Shown in pieces: positions 43,949 to 52,536 of a stretch of 64,000 nt of DNA (position 1 is the stretch's first letter; every line of letters begins with the position of its first letter). The notes below the pieces were generated by a model that made no database searches, was not told where the DNA came from, and was given only the letters and a program-made list of their open reading frames with translations. The position numbers and the translations under genes are program-made. The DNA comes from Streptomyces sannanensis (lineage in GTDB: Bacteria; Actinomycetota; Actinomycetes; Streptomycetales; Streptomycetaceae), in assembly GCF_039536205.1 (NCBI RefSeq), contig NZ_BAAAYL010000001.1, positions 310,001 to 374,000 on the forward strand, written 5' to 3'.

Positions 43949-45073
43949 TCATTGGCCATCAGCGGCTGGTTCTGCGTCGTAGCGCTCGAATTCGATGTAG
44001 TCGAGGGGGTTCTCGTCGCGGCGTCCGAGCGGGGGCAGACCCTCGGTTGCGAACCGGCCGCGCAGCCACTCCAGCAGGGTTTTGGTGAGGTCGGTGTTGA
44101 GCGGTGGGCCTTGGGCGGCATGGCGCGGTACAACGATCAATGGCCAGTCGTCCGGCGTGGCACCTTCGGTCAGCCAGCACAGTTGGTCGCCGTCGATGGA
44201 GTCGGCGAAGGGCAGGAATCCCCCGGGCTCGGGATAGACAGCCAGGGGATGGTACTCAGGGAACTCTGCTCGCTGCCCCTGGTAGGTCTCCGCGTACCAC
44301 TCGGCCCACGGTGCGAGCGCGTGCTGGTCCTCGTCGAAGGGGATGTTGAAGCGCAGCCAGCCGCACCAGGAGCCGGCCCCGTACCGCTCCATCAGTCGTA
44401 CGTACTCGCCGGGCAGACGTGTGCCCAGCCGTTCGTACAGCCAGTCCCAGTTGTGCTTACCGAGCGTGGGTGTCTCCGGCGGCGGGACGAGTGCGATCAG
44501 AGTCTCCAGCCCGCTGCCTGTGGTGAGCGCCGCCCGCTGTTGAGCGGTTGGCTCCGGTCGCCGAGGCGGCGGTGTCCACGGGGTGCGCTCCAGGTCGGTT
44601 TGCATGCCACTTCGGGCGGCCACTGGGCGCATGCCGTCGGCCACGAGCCGGGCCAGCGTCGGCACGAGCGGGCTCGCGAAGCGCCGCCAGGAGTCGCGGC
44701 CCGCGTTCTCGTCGTCCTGACAGTGCATGACGACCGGCCACTGGTCGGGGTCGTCGGATGCTGTGGTGTCCCAGTAGAGGGTGTCGGCTGTACGGGTGGC
44801 GCCGAAGGGAAGGACACCAGGGGCATCACGCCGAGTCTGCTGCACCCAGGCCCCATAGTCGAACCACCCGCGGTTGACGCATGGCATGTGAAGCCAGAGC
44901 CAGGCGCCAATGTCGAGTGGGCCGTACGCGGCGGCGATGGCCTTGTAGTCGGCGGGCAGGCTCGTCCCCAACCAGGACTCGACTGCCGCCCAGTCGACAG
45001 GTACGGCGTAGTCGGCCGGCGGATCGCCGAAGATCTCGGCGAAGGCGTTGACGTGCGGGTCTGAAGCATTCAC
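43949..45073 (-). CDS. Tandem SMI1/KNR4 (SUKH) domain protein
   Basis: 374 aa with two copies of the SUKH fold: residues about 20-150 (WAAVESWLGTSLPADYKAIA, AAYGPLDIGAWLWLHMP) and about 200-350 (WDWLYERLGTRLPGEYVRLM, YGAGSWCGWLRF). SUKH proteins often serve as immunity proteins against nuclease toxins. No toxin gene is adjacent; an IS cluster lies upstream and may have removed it. ATG at 45073. Confidence 0.88.
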   Translation of the reverse strand: MNASDPHVNAFAEIFGDPPADYAVPVDWAAVESWLGTSLPADYKAIAAAYGPLDIGAWLWLHMPCVNRGWFDYGAWVQQTRRDAPGVLPFGATRTADTLYWDTTASDDPDQWPVVMHCQDDENAGRDSWRRFASPLVPTLARLVADGMRPVAARSGMQTDLERTPWTPPPRRPEPTAQQRAALTTGSGLETLIALVPPPETPTLGKHNWDWLYERLGTRLPGEYVRLMERYGAGSWCGWLRFNIPFDEDQHALAPWAEWYAETYQGQRAEFPEYHPLAVYPEPGGFLPFADSIDGDQLCWLTEGATPDDWPLIVVPRHAAQGPPLNTDLTKTLLEWLRGRFATEGLPPLGRRDENPLDYIEFERYDAEPAADGQ

Positions 45074-45242
45074 GGGTCTATAGACCTTTACCGGGAGCGA
45101 ACGGGTGTTGACCGGGAGGGCGGGGAAGCACGTGAGCTCCTTCCAACCTGCCGCAAAGACAGGGTGGTTGGGCTGAAAATGTGGTGAAGCCCCTGGTAGA
45201 TGGGTTTTCGACCAAGAGAACCGTCTCCACCGGAGGCTTCGC

Positions 45243-45409
45243 GTGCTTGTCTACCCGTCGGGCGTCGACGTGTCCAGTTCTGCCCTACGCTTCCTGTCCA
45301 CCCGTCTGCGGCAGCACCGTCGCGCGATCGGCTCCCACTGGCGGCGTCTGAGCTCCGGCCGCCAGGCCCTGCTCACGCTCGCCCACCTGGGGGTGGGGCA
45401 CACGTATGC
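45243..45409 (+). pseudogene. IS5-type transposase, 5' part, split by ISKra4 insertion
   Basis: From 45243 the frame reads LVYPSGVDVSSSALRFLS, GSHWRRLSSGRQALLTLAHL and GVGHTYA, the N-terminus of a Streptomyces IS5-type transposase. It is interrupted at 45410 by the ISKra4-type element; the sequence resumes at 47597 with TYAQLSAGFGVGITTA and then degenerates at about 47645. The target was therefore already an incomplete IS. Confidence 0.8.
45401..45409. repeat. 9-bp target-site duplication, left copy
   Basis: CACGTATGC here is repeated exactly at 47597-47605, directly outside both inverted repeats of the ISKra4-type element. Perfect identity implies a recent insertion. Confidence 0.85.
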
Positions 45410-45546
45410 GGGTGCAGATCTGATGAGGGTGCCTCGTTGGGGTGATTCGCAGAGGTTCGGGATGTGGCTGGTCGTGCCGGCTTTTACCGTCGCCGGGGTC
45501 GAGCCCGCTGTGAGGGGTGCGGGTGCTGAGCGAGGGTGGGTGTGGT

Positions 45547-46023
45547 GTGCCGTCGTTGATGGAGGCGTTGGAGGCCAGGCGGGCTGAAGTGCTGGGCCAG
45601 GTCGAGCGGCTGCGTGAGCAGATCGCTGGTCTGTCCGAGGAGTTGTCGCGGGCCGAGGAGCGGCTGGCGCGGTTGCAGATCGCGCGGGAGACGGTGGAGG
45701 AGGTGCTGGCCGCGCCGTCTTCTCCGGTACCAGGCACGGACGCGGGTGAGGGTGTCGGCGGGGTCGCCGTGGCGCTGGTGAAGGCCGAGGCAGAGCTGGA
45801 TGTGACGGTGATGTCGCCGGAGTACCGGGAGATCATCGCCCTGTTCGCGACCTCTGGGGCGGCGATGCGCTGCAAAGAGGTCTGCCAGCACCTGGGTCTG
45901 GGGACCGAGCCGCGGCATGTGGAGGGGATGCGCTCGAAGCTGAAGAGGCTGGTGGAGCGCGGGATCCTGGCCGAGCCTTCGTCCGGGCTGTTCAAGGTTG
46001 ACGGCAGGAAGCAGGGGTGGTGA
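45547..46023 (+). CDS. ISKra4-associated accessory protein
   Basis: 158 aa: an N-terminal coiled coil (LEARRAEVLGQVERLREQIA, GLSEELSRAEERLARLQ) and a C-terminal winged-helix-like part (AMRCKEVCQHLGLGTEP, MRSKLKRLVERGILAE). GTG at 45547; the ATG at 45559 is an alternative. Its end overlaps the transposase start. Such DNA-binding companions occur upstream of ISKra4 transposases; a role in regulation or transposition is assumed. A relic of a similar protein lies at 48310-48430. Confidence 0.8.
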   Translation: MPSLMEALEARRAEVLGQVERLREQIAGLSEELSRAEERLARLQIARETVEEVLAAPSSPVPGTDAGEGVGGVAVALVKAEAELDVTVMSPEYREIIALFATSGAAMRCKEVCQHLGLGTEPRHVEGMRSKLKRLVERGILAEPSSGLFKVDGRKQGW

Positions 46024-47567
46024 GCGTGGTGGGGCCGGCCCAGAGCGCGCTCGCGGAGTGTGAGGATGCTTTCGCTGCCTCGGCGGGTATGTTCGCTGCG
46101 GCGTGTGCGGAGTTGTCGGCCCCGGAGGCGGCGGTGATGACGCACGGGCAGTTGGAGGATTTGCTGGGGGCGAGGATGCGCGAGGTCACCCGGCAGTTGT
46201 TCCAGGACCACCTGACCCTGCGGGCCAGCAACGAGGTGCGTCGGCAGGATGTCGTGGACGCCGCCGGTGTCGGGCGCTCGAGGATCGAGCGAGGCCGGCG
46301 CCGGTTGATGGCCACGGTGTTCGGCAAGGTCACTGTGGTCCGGATCGCCTATCGCGGCACTGGTGTGGGGGACCTGCACCCGGCCGACGCGGTGCTGAAC
46401 CTTCCGGACGGAATGCACTCGCACGGGCTGGCCAGGCTCGCCGCGATCGAGTCCGCCCGCGGCAGCTTCGCCGACGCCTGCGAGCGGATCAACGCCCACA
46501 CCGGCTCCGGCATCGGGCACCGGCAGGTCCAGGAACTCGCCATCGGCGCCGCGGCGGACATCGACGCCTTCTACGACTCCCTCGTACCGGCTCCCTGCAC
46601 CGACACCACGCCACTGGTCTTGTCGGTCGACGGCAAGGGCGTGGTCATAAGACCCGAAGCCCTGCGCGCGGACACCGCCAAGGCCGCGGCCGCCAAGGGC
46701 GGCAACGCAATGAAGACCCGGCTGGCGTCCGGGGAGAAACACGGCAGGAAACGGATGGCCACCCTGGGAGCCGTCTACGATGCCGAACCCGCGCCGCGCA
46801 CGGTCGACGACATCATCGCCGACCCAGACCAGCAGGACGACGCCGTCCACGGCAGGGCGCTTGAGCGTCGCCAGGGGCCGAAGGCCCGGTCGAAGTGGTT
46901 GTGCGGCTCGGTGAACGACACCGCCGCGCAGGTGGTGGCCGCCGTGTTCGACCAGGCAGAGCACCGCGACCCCGGCCACCGCCGTCCCTGGGTCGTCCTG
47001 GTCGACGGGGCCCGCCATCAGATCGACCTCATCAAGGCCGAAGCACAACAGCGCGGCGTGGACGTCCACGTCATCGTCGACCTCATCCACGTACTCGAAT
47101 ACCTGTGGCGAGCGGCCTGGTGCCTGCACGACATCGGCGATGCCTCCGCCGAGAGCTGGGTCGCCCGTCACGCCCGCGTCCTGCTGGCCGGTGGCGTGCA
47201 GCAGACCGCCGCCGTACTCGAGACGGCCGCCCGCGCCGCCGGACTGCACGGCGCCCAGCGCAAGGGCATCGACGAGGCCGTGAACTACCTCACCGGCAAG
47301 GCCGAGCATCTGCGCTACGACACCGCCCTGGAACACGGCTGGCCAATCGCCACCGGGATCATCGAGGGAGCATGCCGACACCTGGTCAAAGACCGCCTGG
47401 ACATCACCGGCGCCCGGTGGGGCCTGGCCGGTGCTGAAGCCGTGCTCAAGCTGCGTGCCGTCCGCGCGAACGGCGACTTCGACGCCTACTGGGCCTGGCA
47501 CCAGCAACAGGAGCTCATCCGCAACCACCAGACGCGCTACCGCGACCAGGTCATACCCGCCGCCTGA
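46017..47567 (+). CDS. ISKra4 family transposase
   Basis: 516 aa DDE-type transposase. Blocks include PLVLSVDGKGVVIRPEALR (first Asp), RRPWVVLVDGARHQIDLI (second Asp) and the C-terminal GIIEGACRHLVKDRLDITG with the catalytic Glu, characteristic of ISKra4. GTG at 46017 overlaps the accessory gene. It appears full length and undamaged. Confidence 0.92.
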   Translation: MVSVVGPAQSALAECEDAFAASAGMFAAACAELSAPEAAVMTHGQLEDLLGARMREVTRQLFQDHLTLRASNEVRRQDVVDAAGVGRSRIERGRRRLMATVFGKVTVVRIAYRGTGVGDLHPADAVLNLPDGMHSHGLARLAAIESARGSFADACERINAHTGSGIGHRQVQELAIGAAADIDAFYDSLVPAPCTDTTPLVLSVDGKGVVIRPEALRADTAKAAAAKGGNAMKTRLASGEKHGRKRMATLGAVYDAEPAPRTVDDIIADPDQQDDAVHGRALERRQGPKARSKWLCGSVNDTAAQVVAAVFDQAEHRDPGHRRPWVVLVDGARHQIDLIKAEAQQRGVDVHVIVDLIHVLEYLWRAAWCLHDIGDASAESWVARHARVLLAGGVQQTAAVLETAARAAGLHGAQRKGIDEAVNYLTGKAEHLRYDTALEHGWPIATGIIEGACRHLVKDRLDITGARWGLAGAEAVLKLRAVRANGDFDAYWAWHQQQELIRNHQTRYRDQVIPAA

Positions 47568-47676
47568 TCGACAGCACCCTCAGAAGATCTGCACCCCACG
47601 TATGCCCAGCTTTCGGCCGGGTTCGGCGTCGGGATCACGACCGCCGGGTCGTGGGCGGGCGGGGCTGATGGGCTGA

Positions 47677-47825
47677 TCAGGTCCACAGGCGGCAGCCGAC
47701 CGCTGTCCACAAGGCGGTGAAGGCGTTTTGCCAGGGCCAGCGTTCGGGCAGGTGGAAGGTCAGGGTGCGGGCTCCGGTGGCCAACCGGGATGGGATGGCC
47801 AGGAGTTGGCGGCGGATGGTGCCGG
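47677..47825 (-). pseudogene. IS1380 transposase C-terminal fragment
   Basis: Minus-strand reading gives [37 protein letters not shown] and AVGCRLWT with a stop, the end of an IS1380 transposase (compare family ending LPxRWPWxxAFxALW). Only about 48 residues remain. It abuts the UvrA fragment and may mark the recombination point that brought the latter here. Confidence 0.75.
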
Positions 47826-47843
47826 TCCGCGCCTTCGCGTGGA

Positions 47844-48188
47844 ATGGAACTGTCGGGCGGCGAGGCCCAACGGATCAAGCTGGCCACCGAGCTGCAGCGC
47901 ACCCGCCGCGGCCACACGCTCTACCTCCTCGACGAGCCCACGACCGGGCTGCACCCGGCCGACGTCGAAGTCCTGATGCGCCAGCTGCACGGCCTGGTCG
48001 ACGCAGGCCACTCGGTCGTGGTCGTCGAACACGACATGGACGTGGTCACGGACGCGGACTGGGTGATCGACCTGGGCCCGGGCGGTGGCGACGCGGGAGG
48101 CCGGATCGTCGCATCCGGCACGCCGGCCGAGGTCGCCCGCGCGGAGGGCAACCGTATGGCGCGCTACCTTGCGGCGGCACTCGGTTGA
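47844..48188 (+). pseudogene. Duplicated 3' end of the UvrA-like gene
   Basis: From ATG 47844 the frame reads [20 protein letters not shown] and continues to RYLAAALG and a stop, 114 residues. It matches the last 114 residues of the UvrA-like protein at 57568-59952 with only a few substitutions; the DNA copies (47847-48188 and 59611-59952) are equal in length, 342 nt. It contains an ABC signature and Walker B but no Walker A, so it cannot be an active ATPase. Confidence 0.9.
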
Positions 48189-48490
48189 TGCCCTTCGGCC
48201 GGTGTCCTCAAGCGCCGGACGGGCTGGAAGGTAACACCCTCGTCAGGGCGACCGCGGCCCGGTTGTGCCCACCCTCCCCTGGACTTCGTCCGAGGGCCGG
48301 GGCGGCCGGCCGGAGGGGCTGCGAGCGAAGGACCTGGCTGCTCGATTGGGCCTGGAGCTGGTGCCGGCGAAGGTGGAGGGTGTACGGGTGAAGGCGAAGC
48401 GGCTGGTGGTGCGGGGCCGGCCGCACGCGGCTGCCGACGATTGTCAGCAGCCGCGTGCAGCAGACTTGGCGAGTTGTCAGCTGGTTCGGT
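48189..48490. other. Gap with IS accessory relic
   Basis: Contains a Streptomyces-type GC hairpin element near 48203-48226 (CTCAAGCGCCGGACGGGC) and, at about 48310-48430 on the plus strand, LRAKDLAARLGLELVPAKVE and VKAKRLVVRGRP. The latter resembles the winged-helix end of the ISKra4 accessory protein and is a truncated relic. Confidence 0.6.
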
Positions 48491-50902
48491 TCACGGGAGC
48501 TGTCGGATGGCGAAGGAGTCGTAGACCGCCCATGATCCGCCGGTTGTGGTGATGGTGACGGTGTTGTCGCCGGCCTTGAGGTTGGCGGCGGGCAGGGTCA
48601 CGTTCAGCGTGGACGGCTTGGTGTTATTGGCCGATGTGGCGCCACCGCCGCCGCCGGCCGCGGTCTGGACGTTGCTCAGCTCGGCGCCATTGAGTCCGAT
48701 CGCGAGCGCGGGCGGGGCAGTGGGGTGGGTGTCCTGCAGCCAGGCGGTGAACGTCAGATCGCTGCTCGGCGCAGTGGCGAGATTGAAGTTCAACGTGAAC
48801 GTGTGCGGCTTGCTCCCGGCCCAGGAGTCGCGAGGCCCGGGCTGGATGTAACTCCAAGCGGTGGCCGGGTTACTCACACCCGCAGTGAAGGTGACGTCAT
48901 TGGGGAACGTCGACGGATAGGCGCTGTATCGATTCGGGGCCAGCGCGAACTCATGACTGCTGGCATCGGTCTCCCCGGCCATCATGATCGGCTTGCCGAC
49001 GCTCGCCGGCACGGTGCTGCTCGCGGGGAACTCCCCGTCGACGGACAGCGTGACCGTCGCGTGACCGAAGGCGTCCTGGGGTGGGGTGAGGGAGAACGTG
49101 ACGGTCTTGGACTCCCACGCATTCAGGGTGACGGGCTGCGGCGCGCTCGCCGTCCACCCGGACGGCACGTCCGCCTGAACCGTAACGTCCGTGCCGGCGG
49201 CCGTATTATTGGCGACGTTCACCCGGACAGATGTGGAGTGCCCGGCGACCAGATCCAGGCCTGCGGGAGTAGCTGCGATGGCATCGACCGGGTTGTACCC
49301 GACGCGGATCGTGCTGGTGTCCTCGTCAGTGCTCTTCGCGTTCTTGAAGGTGGCCTGCGCGGACAGTGCCGGGTCACCGGGCTTTGCGTCCGCGGGGGCG
49401 GTGACCGTCCAGGTGGTCTTCACCGACTGGCCGGGCTCGAGCGCGGTGACCTTGGCGGGCGAGGTGGCTTCAGCCGTCCAGCCGTTGGGCACGGTGAGGT
49501 TGACGGAGGCCTGCGACAGCGCCATGGGGCTGACGTCGTTGGTGTAGGTGGTGGTCACCGTGGCGGTGGAACCGGGCTTGACGAACGTGGGCGCGTCGAC
49601 CGTGAGCGAGTGCTCCGCGTTGTAGCCGGGCACGATCCACTTCTGGCTGGTCGTGCCGTCGCAGTCCCGGAGCTCCGCCGGGGTTCCGTTGGCGATGTCC
49701 GCGCCGGGGACGGTCAGGCAGCGGCCCGATGCCGGGTTGAGCAGGGAACCATTGGTCTTGGGGTGCCAGGTCTGCGCGGGGGTGCCGTCGCAGTCGGCGA
49801 GTCCGGTCTTCCCGTCCGCGGTGGCGGTCACGCACTGGTCGGCGTTGCGGATCGTGCCGTCCCCGTGCCTGACCCACTGCTGGTCGGCAGCGGATTCACA
49901 GTGCCACAGACCGAGCTCGCCCGGCTTCGCCGGGTCGGTCCGGTGGTTCTCCAGGCATCGCCCGGCCATACCCTGCAGGCGCTCGGTCTGCGACAGATCG
50001 AACGCGTCAGTGATCGTCGCGACGTCCGGGTCGGCCGTGTGGTTGATGTGGTCCAGGCCGTACATGTCCAGCAGCGTCTTCGTCACGTTGTAGTGGTTGA
50101 TGCGCTCGCTGTACTCGCCGGCCTTGACCATCGGCCCGACCATGATCGTCGGGATGCGGTTGACCGGGGTGAAGTTGTCCTCGTCCCAGGTCAGCACGAA
50201 CATGCTGTTGTGCGTCTTGGCCCACTGGATGTACGAGTCGAAGGTCTTCTTGACCCAGGCGTCGCCCTGCGCGAGGGTCCCGTCATGCATGCTCTGATCG
50301 CCGTTGCCCACGACAAAGGAGACGGTGGGCAGCTTTTCGAACCCCTCCGGCGTGGTCGGGAACTGCTCCAGCCGCTTGTCCATCGGGTTCAGGTTGGCCG
50401 CGGTACCCGGCGTGGTCTTGAAGCGAAACCACTGCGTGGGCTTGGCCTGGTTGGCGTGGTTCGCGAAGGTGTACCCGTGGGTCACCAGCTGGTTGGCCAG
50501 GTTGTCGGTGTCGACGGACGACGGCGCGGGATGGGTGTTGGTCTTCACGATGTCCGAGGCGGACAGCAGCGCGTAGTAGTTGGGCAGGCTCGGGTGCTGG
50601 AGGCCGTACGAGTCGGTGAACGACGCACCCTGGGCTTCCAGGGACTTGATGTACGGCACCTGGTCCTGGGGCCTGGTGGACGGGTTCTTGAGGATGTCGT
50701 CGTAGCCCTTGTTCTCCATCATCACCATGACCACATGGTCAGGCTTGGGAACCTCGGGAGGGGCCACGACCACCGCAGGCGCGGCGGCCGAAGGCGCGGC
50801 GTCCGGAGTCTCCGCGGCCGCGGAAACGGCCCCCGGAAGGGCGATACATGCCAGCAGGGCCGAGGCAATCAGGCCTCGGGTGCTTGGGCGCGCTATGCGC
50901 AT
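48491..50902 (-). CDS. Secreted phosphoesterase with ricin-type and NEW3-like domains
   Basis: 803 aa. Signal peptide at residues 1-29 (GLIASALLACIALPGAVSAA). Residues about 50-310 are an AcpA/phospholipase-C-type phosphoesterase (DHVVMVMMENKGYDDILKN, HPSLPNYYALLSAS, FVLTWDEDNFTPVNRIPTI). Residues 310-430 are a ricin-B-like lectin (GRCLENH, QTWHPKTNGSLLNPASGRCL). Residues 430-640 are two NPCBM-associated NEW3-like beta domains, and the end is a polysaccharide-lyase-like beta-sandwich. It would release phosphate from extracellular organic phosphate or lipids at a polysaccharide surface. ATG at 50902. A possible PHO box lies upstream. Confidence 0.88.
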   Translation of the reverse strand: MRIARPSTRGLIASALLACIALPGAVSAAAETPDAAPSAAAPAVVVAPPEVPKPDHVVMVMMENKGYDDILKNPSTRPQDQVPYIKSLEAQGASFTDSYGLQHPSLPNYYALLSASDIVKTNTHPAPSSVDTDNLANQLVTHGYTFANHANQAKPTQWFRFKTTPGTAANLNPMDKRLEQFPTTPEGFEKLPTVSFVVGNGDQSMHDGTLAQGDAWVKKTFDSYIQWAKTHNSMFVLTWDEDNFTPVNRIPTIMVGPMVKAGEYSERINHYNVTKTLLDMYGLDHINHTADPDVATITDAFDLSQTERLQGMAGRCLENHRTDPAKPGELGLWHCESAADQQWVRHGDGTIRNADQCVTATADGKTGLADCDGTPAQTWHPKTNGSLLNPASGRCLTVPGADIANGTPAELRDCDGTTSQKWIVPGYNAEHSLTVDAPTFVKPGSTATVTTTYTNDVSPMALSQASVNLTVPNGWTAEATSPAKVTALEPGQSVKTTWTVTAPADAKPGDPALSAQATFKNAKSTDEDTSTIRVGYNPVDAIAATPAGLDLVAGHSTSVRVNVANNTAAGTDVTVQADVPSGWTASAPQPVTLNAWESKTVTFSLTPPQDAFGHATVTLSVDGEFPASSTVPASVGKPIMMAGETDASSHEFALAPNRYSAYPSTFPNDVTFTAGVSNPATAWSYIQPGPRDSWAGSKPHTFTLNFNLATAPSSDLTFTAWLQDTHPTAPPALAIGLNGAELSNVQTAAGGGGGATSANNTKPSTLNVTLPAANLKAGDNTVTITTTGGSWAVYDSFAIRQLP

Positions 50903-51264
50903 GCTGGTTCTTCCTTGTTAGGGCGACAGCACACGCGCCGGCATCGCGGCGAAGAGCACCGCAAAGGCAAACGGTGACGTTTCCGTTGTGCTGTCGCAGC
51001 CATTCATGGCAGCCAGCAGCCTAGGTATGTTCACTTCCGCCGCTTCAAACCAAAGGTGAACTTCTCAAATACAGCCGGAAGTATGGGTCACCGATACCGA
51101 TCCGAACGCTGCCCAGCAGACTCAAAACCTGGAGTCACCCCCGGACGATCGCATTCCGGGCGACTGAGCCGGTGGGCGGAAGCGGCCAGGCCCCAGGCCG
51201 CCCGCGGGTGACATGTTGCGGCGGACCGACGCCAACGAGCTGACGATGAATGACATCAATCCTG
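50903..51264. other. Promoter region of the secreted phosphoesterase
   Basis: No coding sequence is supported. The distinct signal is a set of 11-bp GTTCAC-type units at 51029-51061. The right end borders the IS200/605 element. Confidence 0.55.
51029..51061 (-). promoter_or_regulatory. Putative PHO box (PhoP site)
   Basis: On the minus strand, toward the phosphoesterase gene, GTTCACCTTTG is followed directly by GTTTGAAGCGG and then CGGAAGTGAAC. PhoP of Streptomyces binds 11-bp direct repeats of GTTCACC type. The first unit fits well, the second weakly, and the third is in inverse orientation. It lies about 130-160 nt upstream of the start. Phosphate control of this enzyme is inferred. Confidence 0.4.
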
Positions 51265-51302
51265 TTGACATCCTCGCCCCCGTGAACGAGGGCGATTCCC
51301 GC
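51265..51302 (-). ncRNA. Candidate omega-RNA 3' scaffold of TnpB
   Basis: Downstream of the tnpB stop, the minus strand forms a hairpin (stem 51274-51279 with 51290-51295) and ends GAGGATGTCAA, the sort of right-end structure used as scaffold by TnpB guide RNAs. The guide would begin at base 51264 and read leftward. Only the 3' part is delimited; the RNA would extend back into tnpB. Confidence 0.45.
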
Positions 51303-52511
51303 CTACCGGGCCGTTGAAGGCTGTGGTGTCGGGTGGGTTCCCGCTTCGCTGCGCGGTGCCTGGACGAGTCCCGGTCTTACCTGCGCTCCACGGGCTGTCA
51401 CGGCCAGTCCGGCCGCCTTGGCGATGTTGACCGCCGCGTTGATGTCCCGGTCCAGGACCGCCCCGCAGGCCCCGCACGTCCACACGCGGACGTGAAGGGG
51501 CTTGGGGCCGTCCTTCACGCCGCACTGCGAGCAGACCTGGGAGGTGGGCTCGAAGCGGCCGATCCTGATGAAGGTGCGCCCGTATCGGGCGGCCTTGTAC
51601 TCCAGCATGGTCACGAACGCCGACCATCCGGCGTCGTGCACGGACTTGGCCAGACGCGTGCGGGCCAGCCCCTTCACCGCCAGGTCCTCCACAGCGACCG
51701 CTTGGTTCTCACGGATCAGCTGTGTGGAGAGCCGGTGGTGGAACTCGCGCCGTGCGTCCGCGACACGGGCGTGTGCCCGTGCGACGCGCATCCTGGCCTT
51801 GTCCCGGTTCTTCGAGCCCTTCTCCTTGCGGGAGAGAGCACGCTGCGCCTTCTTCAGGCGCTTCTCGGCCCGGCGCAGGAAGCGCGGAGAGTCGACCTTG
51901 GTCCCGTCGGAGAGGACCGCGAAGTGCCCCAGCCCAAGATCGATGCCCACCTCGGGCGTCGTCTCCGGCAGCACCTCTTCCGGGCCGGTCTCCACCACGA
52001 AGGAGGCGAAATACCGGCCCGCGCTGTCCTTGACCACGGTCACCGTGGACGGGGTCGAGGGCAGTGTCCGCGACCACTTCACCTTCAGGTCGCCGATCTT
52101 CGGCAGGCGCAGCTTCCGCCCCGACGTGATGGACCAGCGGGCGTTCGCGGTGAACCGCACCGCCTGCCGGGTGTCCTTCCGTGACTTGTACCGGGGTGCG
52201 CCCATGCGGGGGCGCTTGCCCTTCAGGCCGTCGAAGAAGTTCCGGTACGCGGCATCCAGGTCCCGCAGGGACTGCTGCAGTACGACAGCGGAGACCTCGC
52301 CGAGCCAGGCCCGTTCCGGGGTGTTCTTCGCCTCGGTGATGAGCTGCTTGGACAGGTCGCCGGCCTTCGGGAACGGCAGCCCCTCGCTGCGGGCGGTCTC
52401 CCGAGCGCGAAGCGCGTCGTTGTAGACCACCCGCGCACACCCGAACGCCCTCGCCAGCGCCGTGCGCTGACCGGCACTCGGGTACAGCCGGAAGCTGTAC
52501 CGAAGCTGCAC
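51303..52511 (-). CDS. tnpB: TnpB-type RNA-guided endonuclease (IS605 OrfB)
   Basis: 402 aa. N-terminal VQLRYSFRLYPSAGQRTALA; RuvC-like nuclease with Asp191 (VGIDLGLGHFAVLSDG), Glu275 (AVAVEDLAVKGLA) and the final Asp in LDRDINAAVNIAKAAG (354/356); zinc ribbon C327/C330 and C346/C349. All catalytic residues are intact. GTG at 52511 gives the usual family start; an ATG at 52556 adds 15 residues. Known TnpBs cut DNA beside a short target motif, guided by RNA from the element's right end. Confidence 0.93.
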   Translation of the reverse strand: MQLRYSFRLYPSAGQRTALARAFGCARVVYNDALRARETARSEGLPFPKAGDLSKQLITEAKNTPERAWLGEVSAVVLQQSLRDLDAAYRNFFDGLKGKRPRMGAPRYKSRKDTRQAVRFTANARWSITSGRKLRLPKIGDLKVKWSRTLPSTPSTVTVVKDSAGRYFASFVVETGPEEVLPETTPEVGIDLGLGHFAVLSDGTKVDSPRFLRRAEKRLKKAQRALSRKEKGSKNRDKARMRVARAHARVADARREFHHRLSTQLIRENQAVAVEDLAVKGLARTRLAKSVHDAGWSAFVTMLEYKAARYGRTFIRIGRFEPTSQVCSQCGVKDGPKPLHVRVWTCGACGAVLDRDINAAVNIAKAAGLAVTARGAQVRPGLVQAPRSEAGTHPTPQPSTAR

Positions 52512-52536
52512 ACCGATCACGCTACACAGTTGGCTG

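Larger units (their letters stand above)
45410..47596 (+). mobile_element. ISKra4-family insertion sequence, complete (2,187 bp)
   Basis: Ends are defined by 23-bp inverted repeats at 45410-45432 and 47574-47596 (21 of 23 matched; both begin GGGTGCAGATCT and end TGAGGGTGC when read inward). CACGTATGC flanks both sides as a 9-bp target duplication. It carries an accessory gene and a full transposase. With perfect flanks and an uninterrupted transposase it is probably still mobile. Confidence 0.88.

Noticed and set aside
48725..50977. 750-codon plus-strand frame over the secreted phosphoesterase
   Set aside because: High-GC antisense shadow with repetitive Gly/Arg/Val composition; the minus strand has a signal peptide and recognisable domains.
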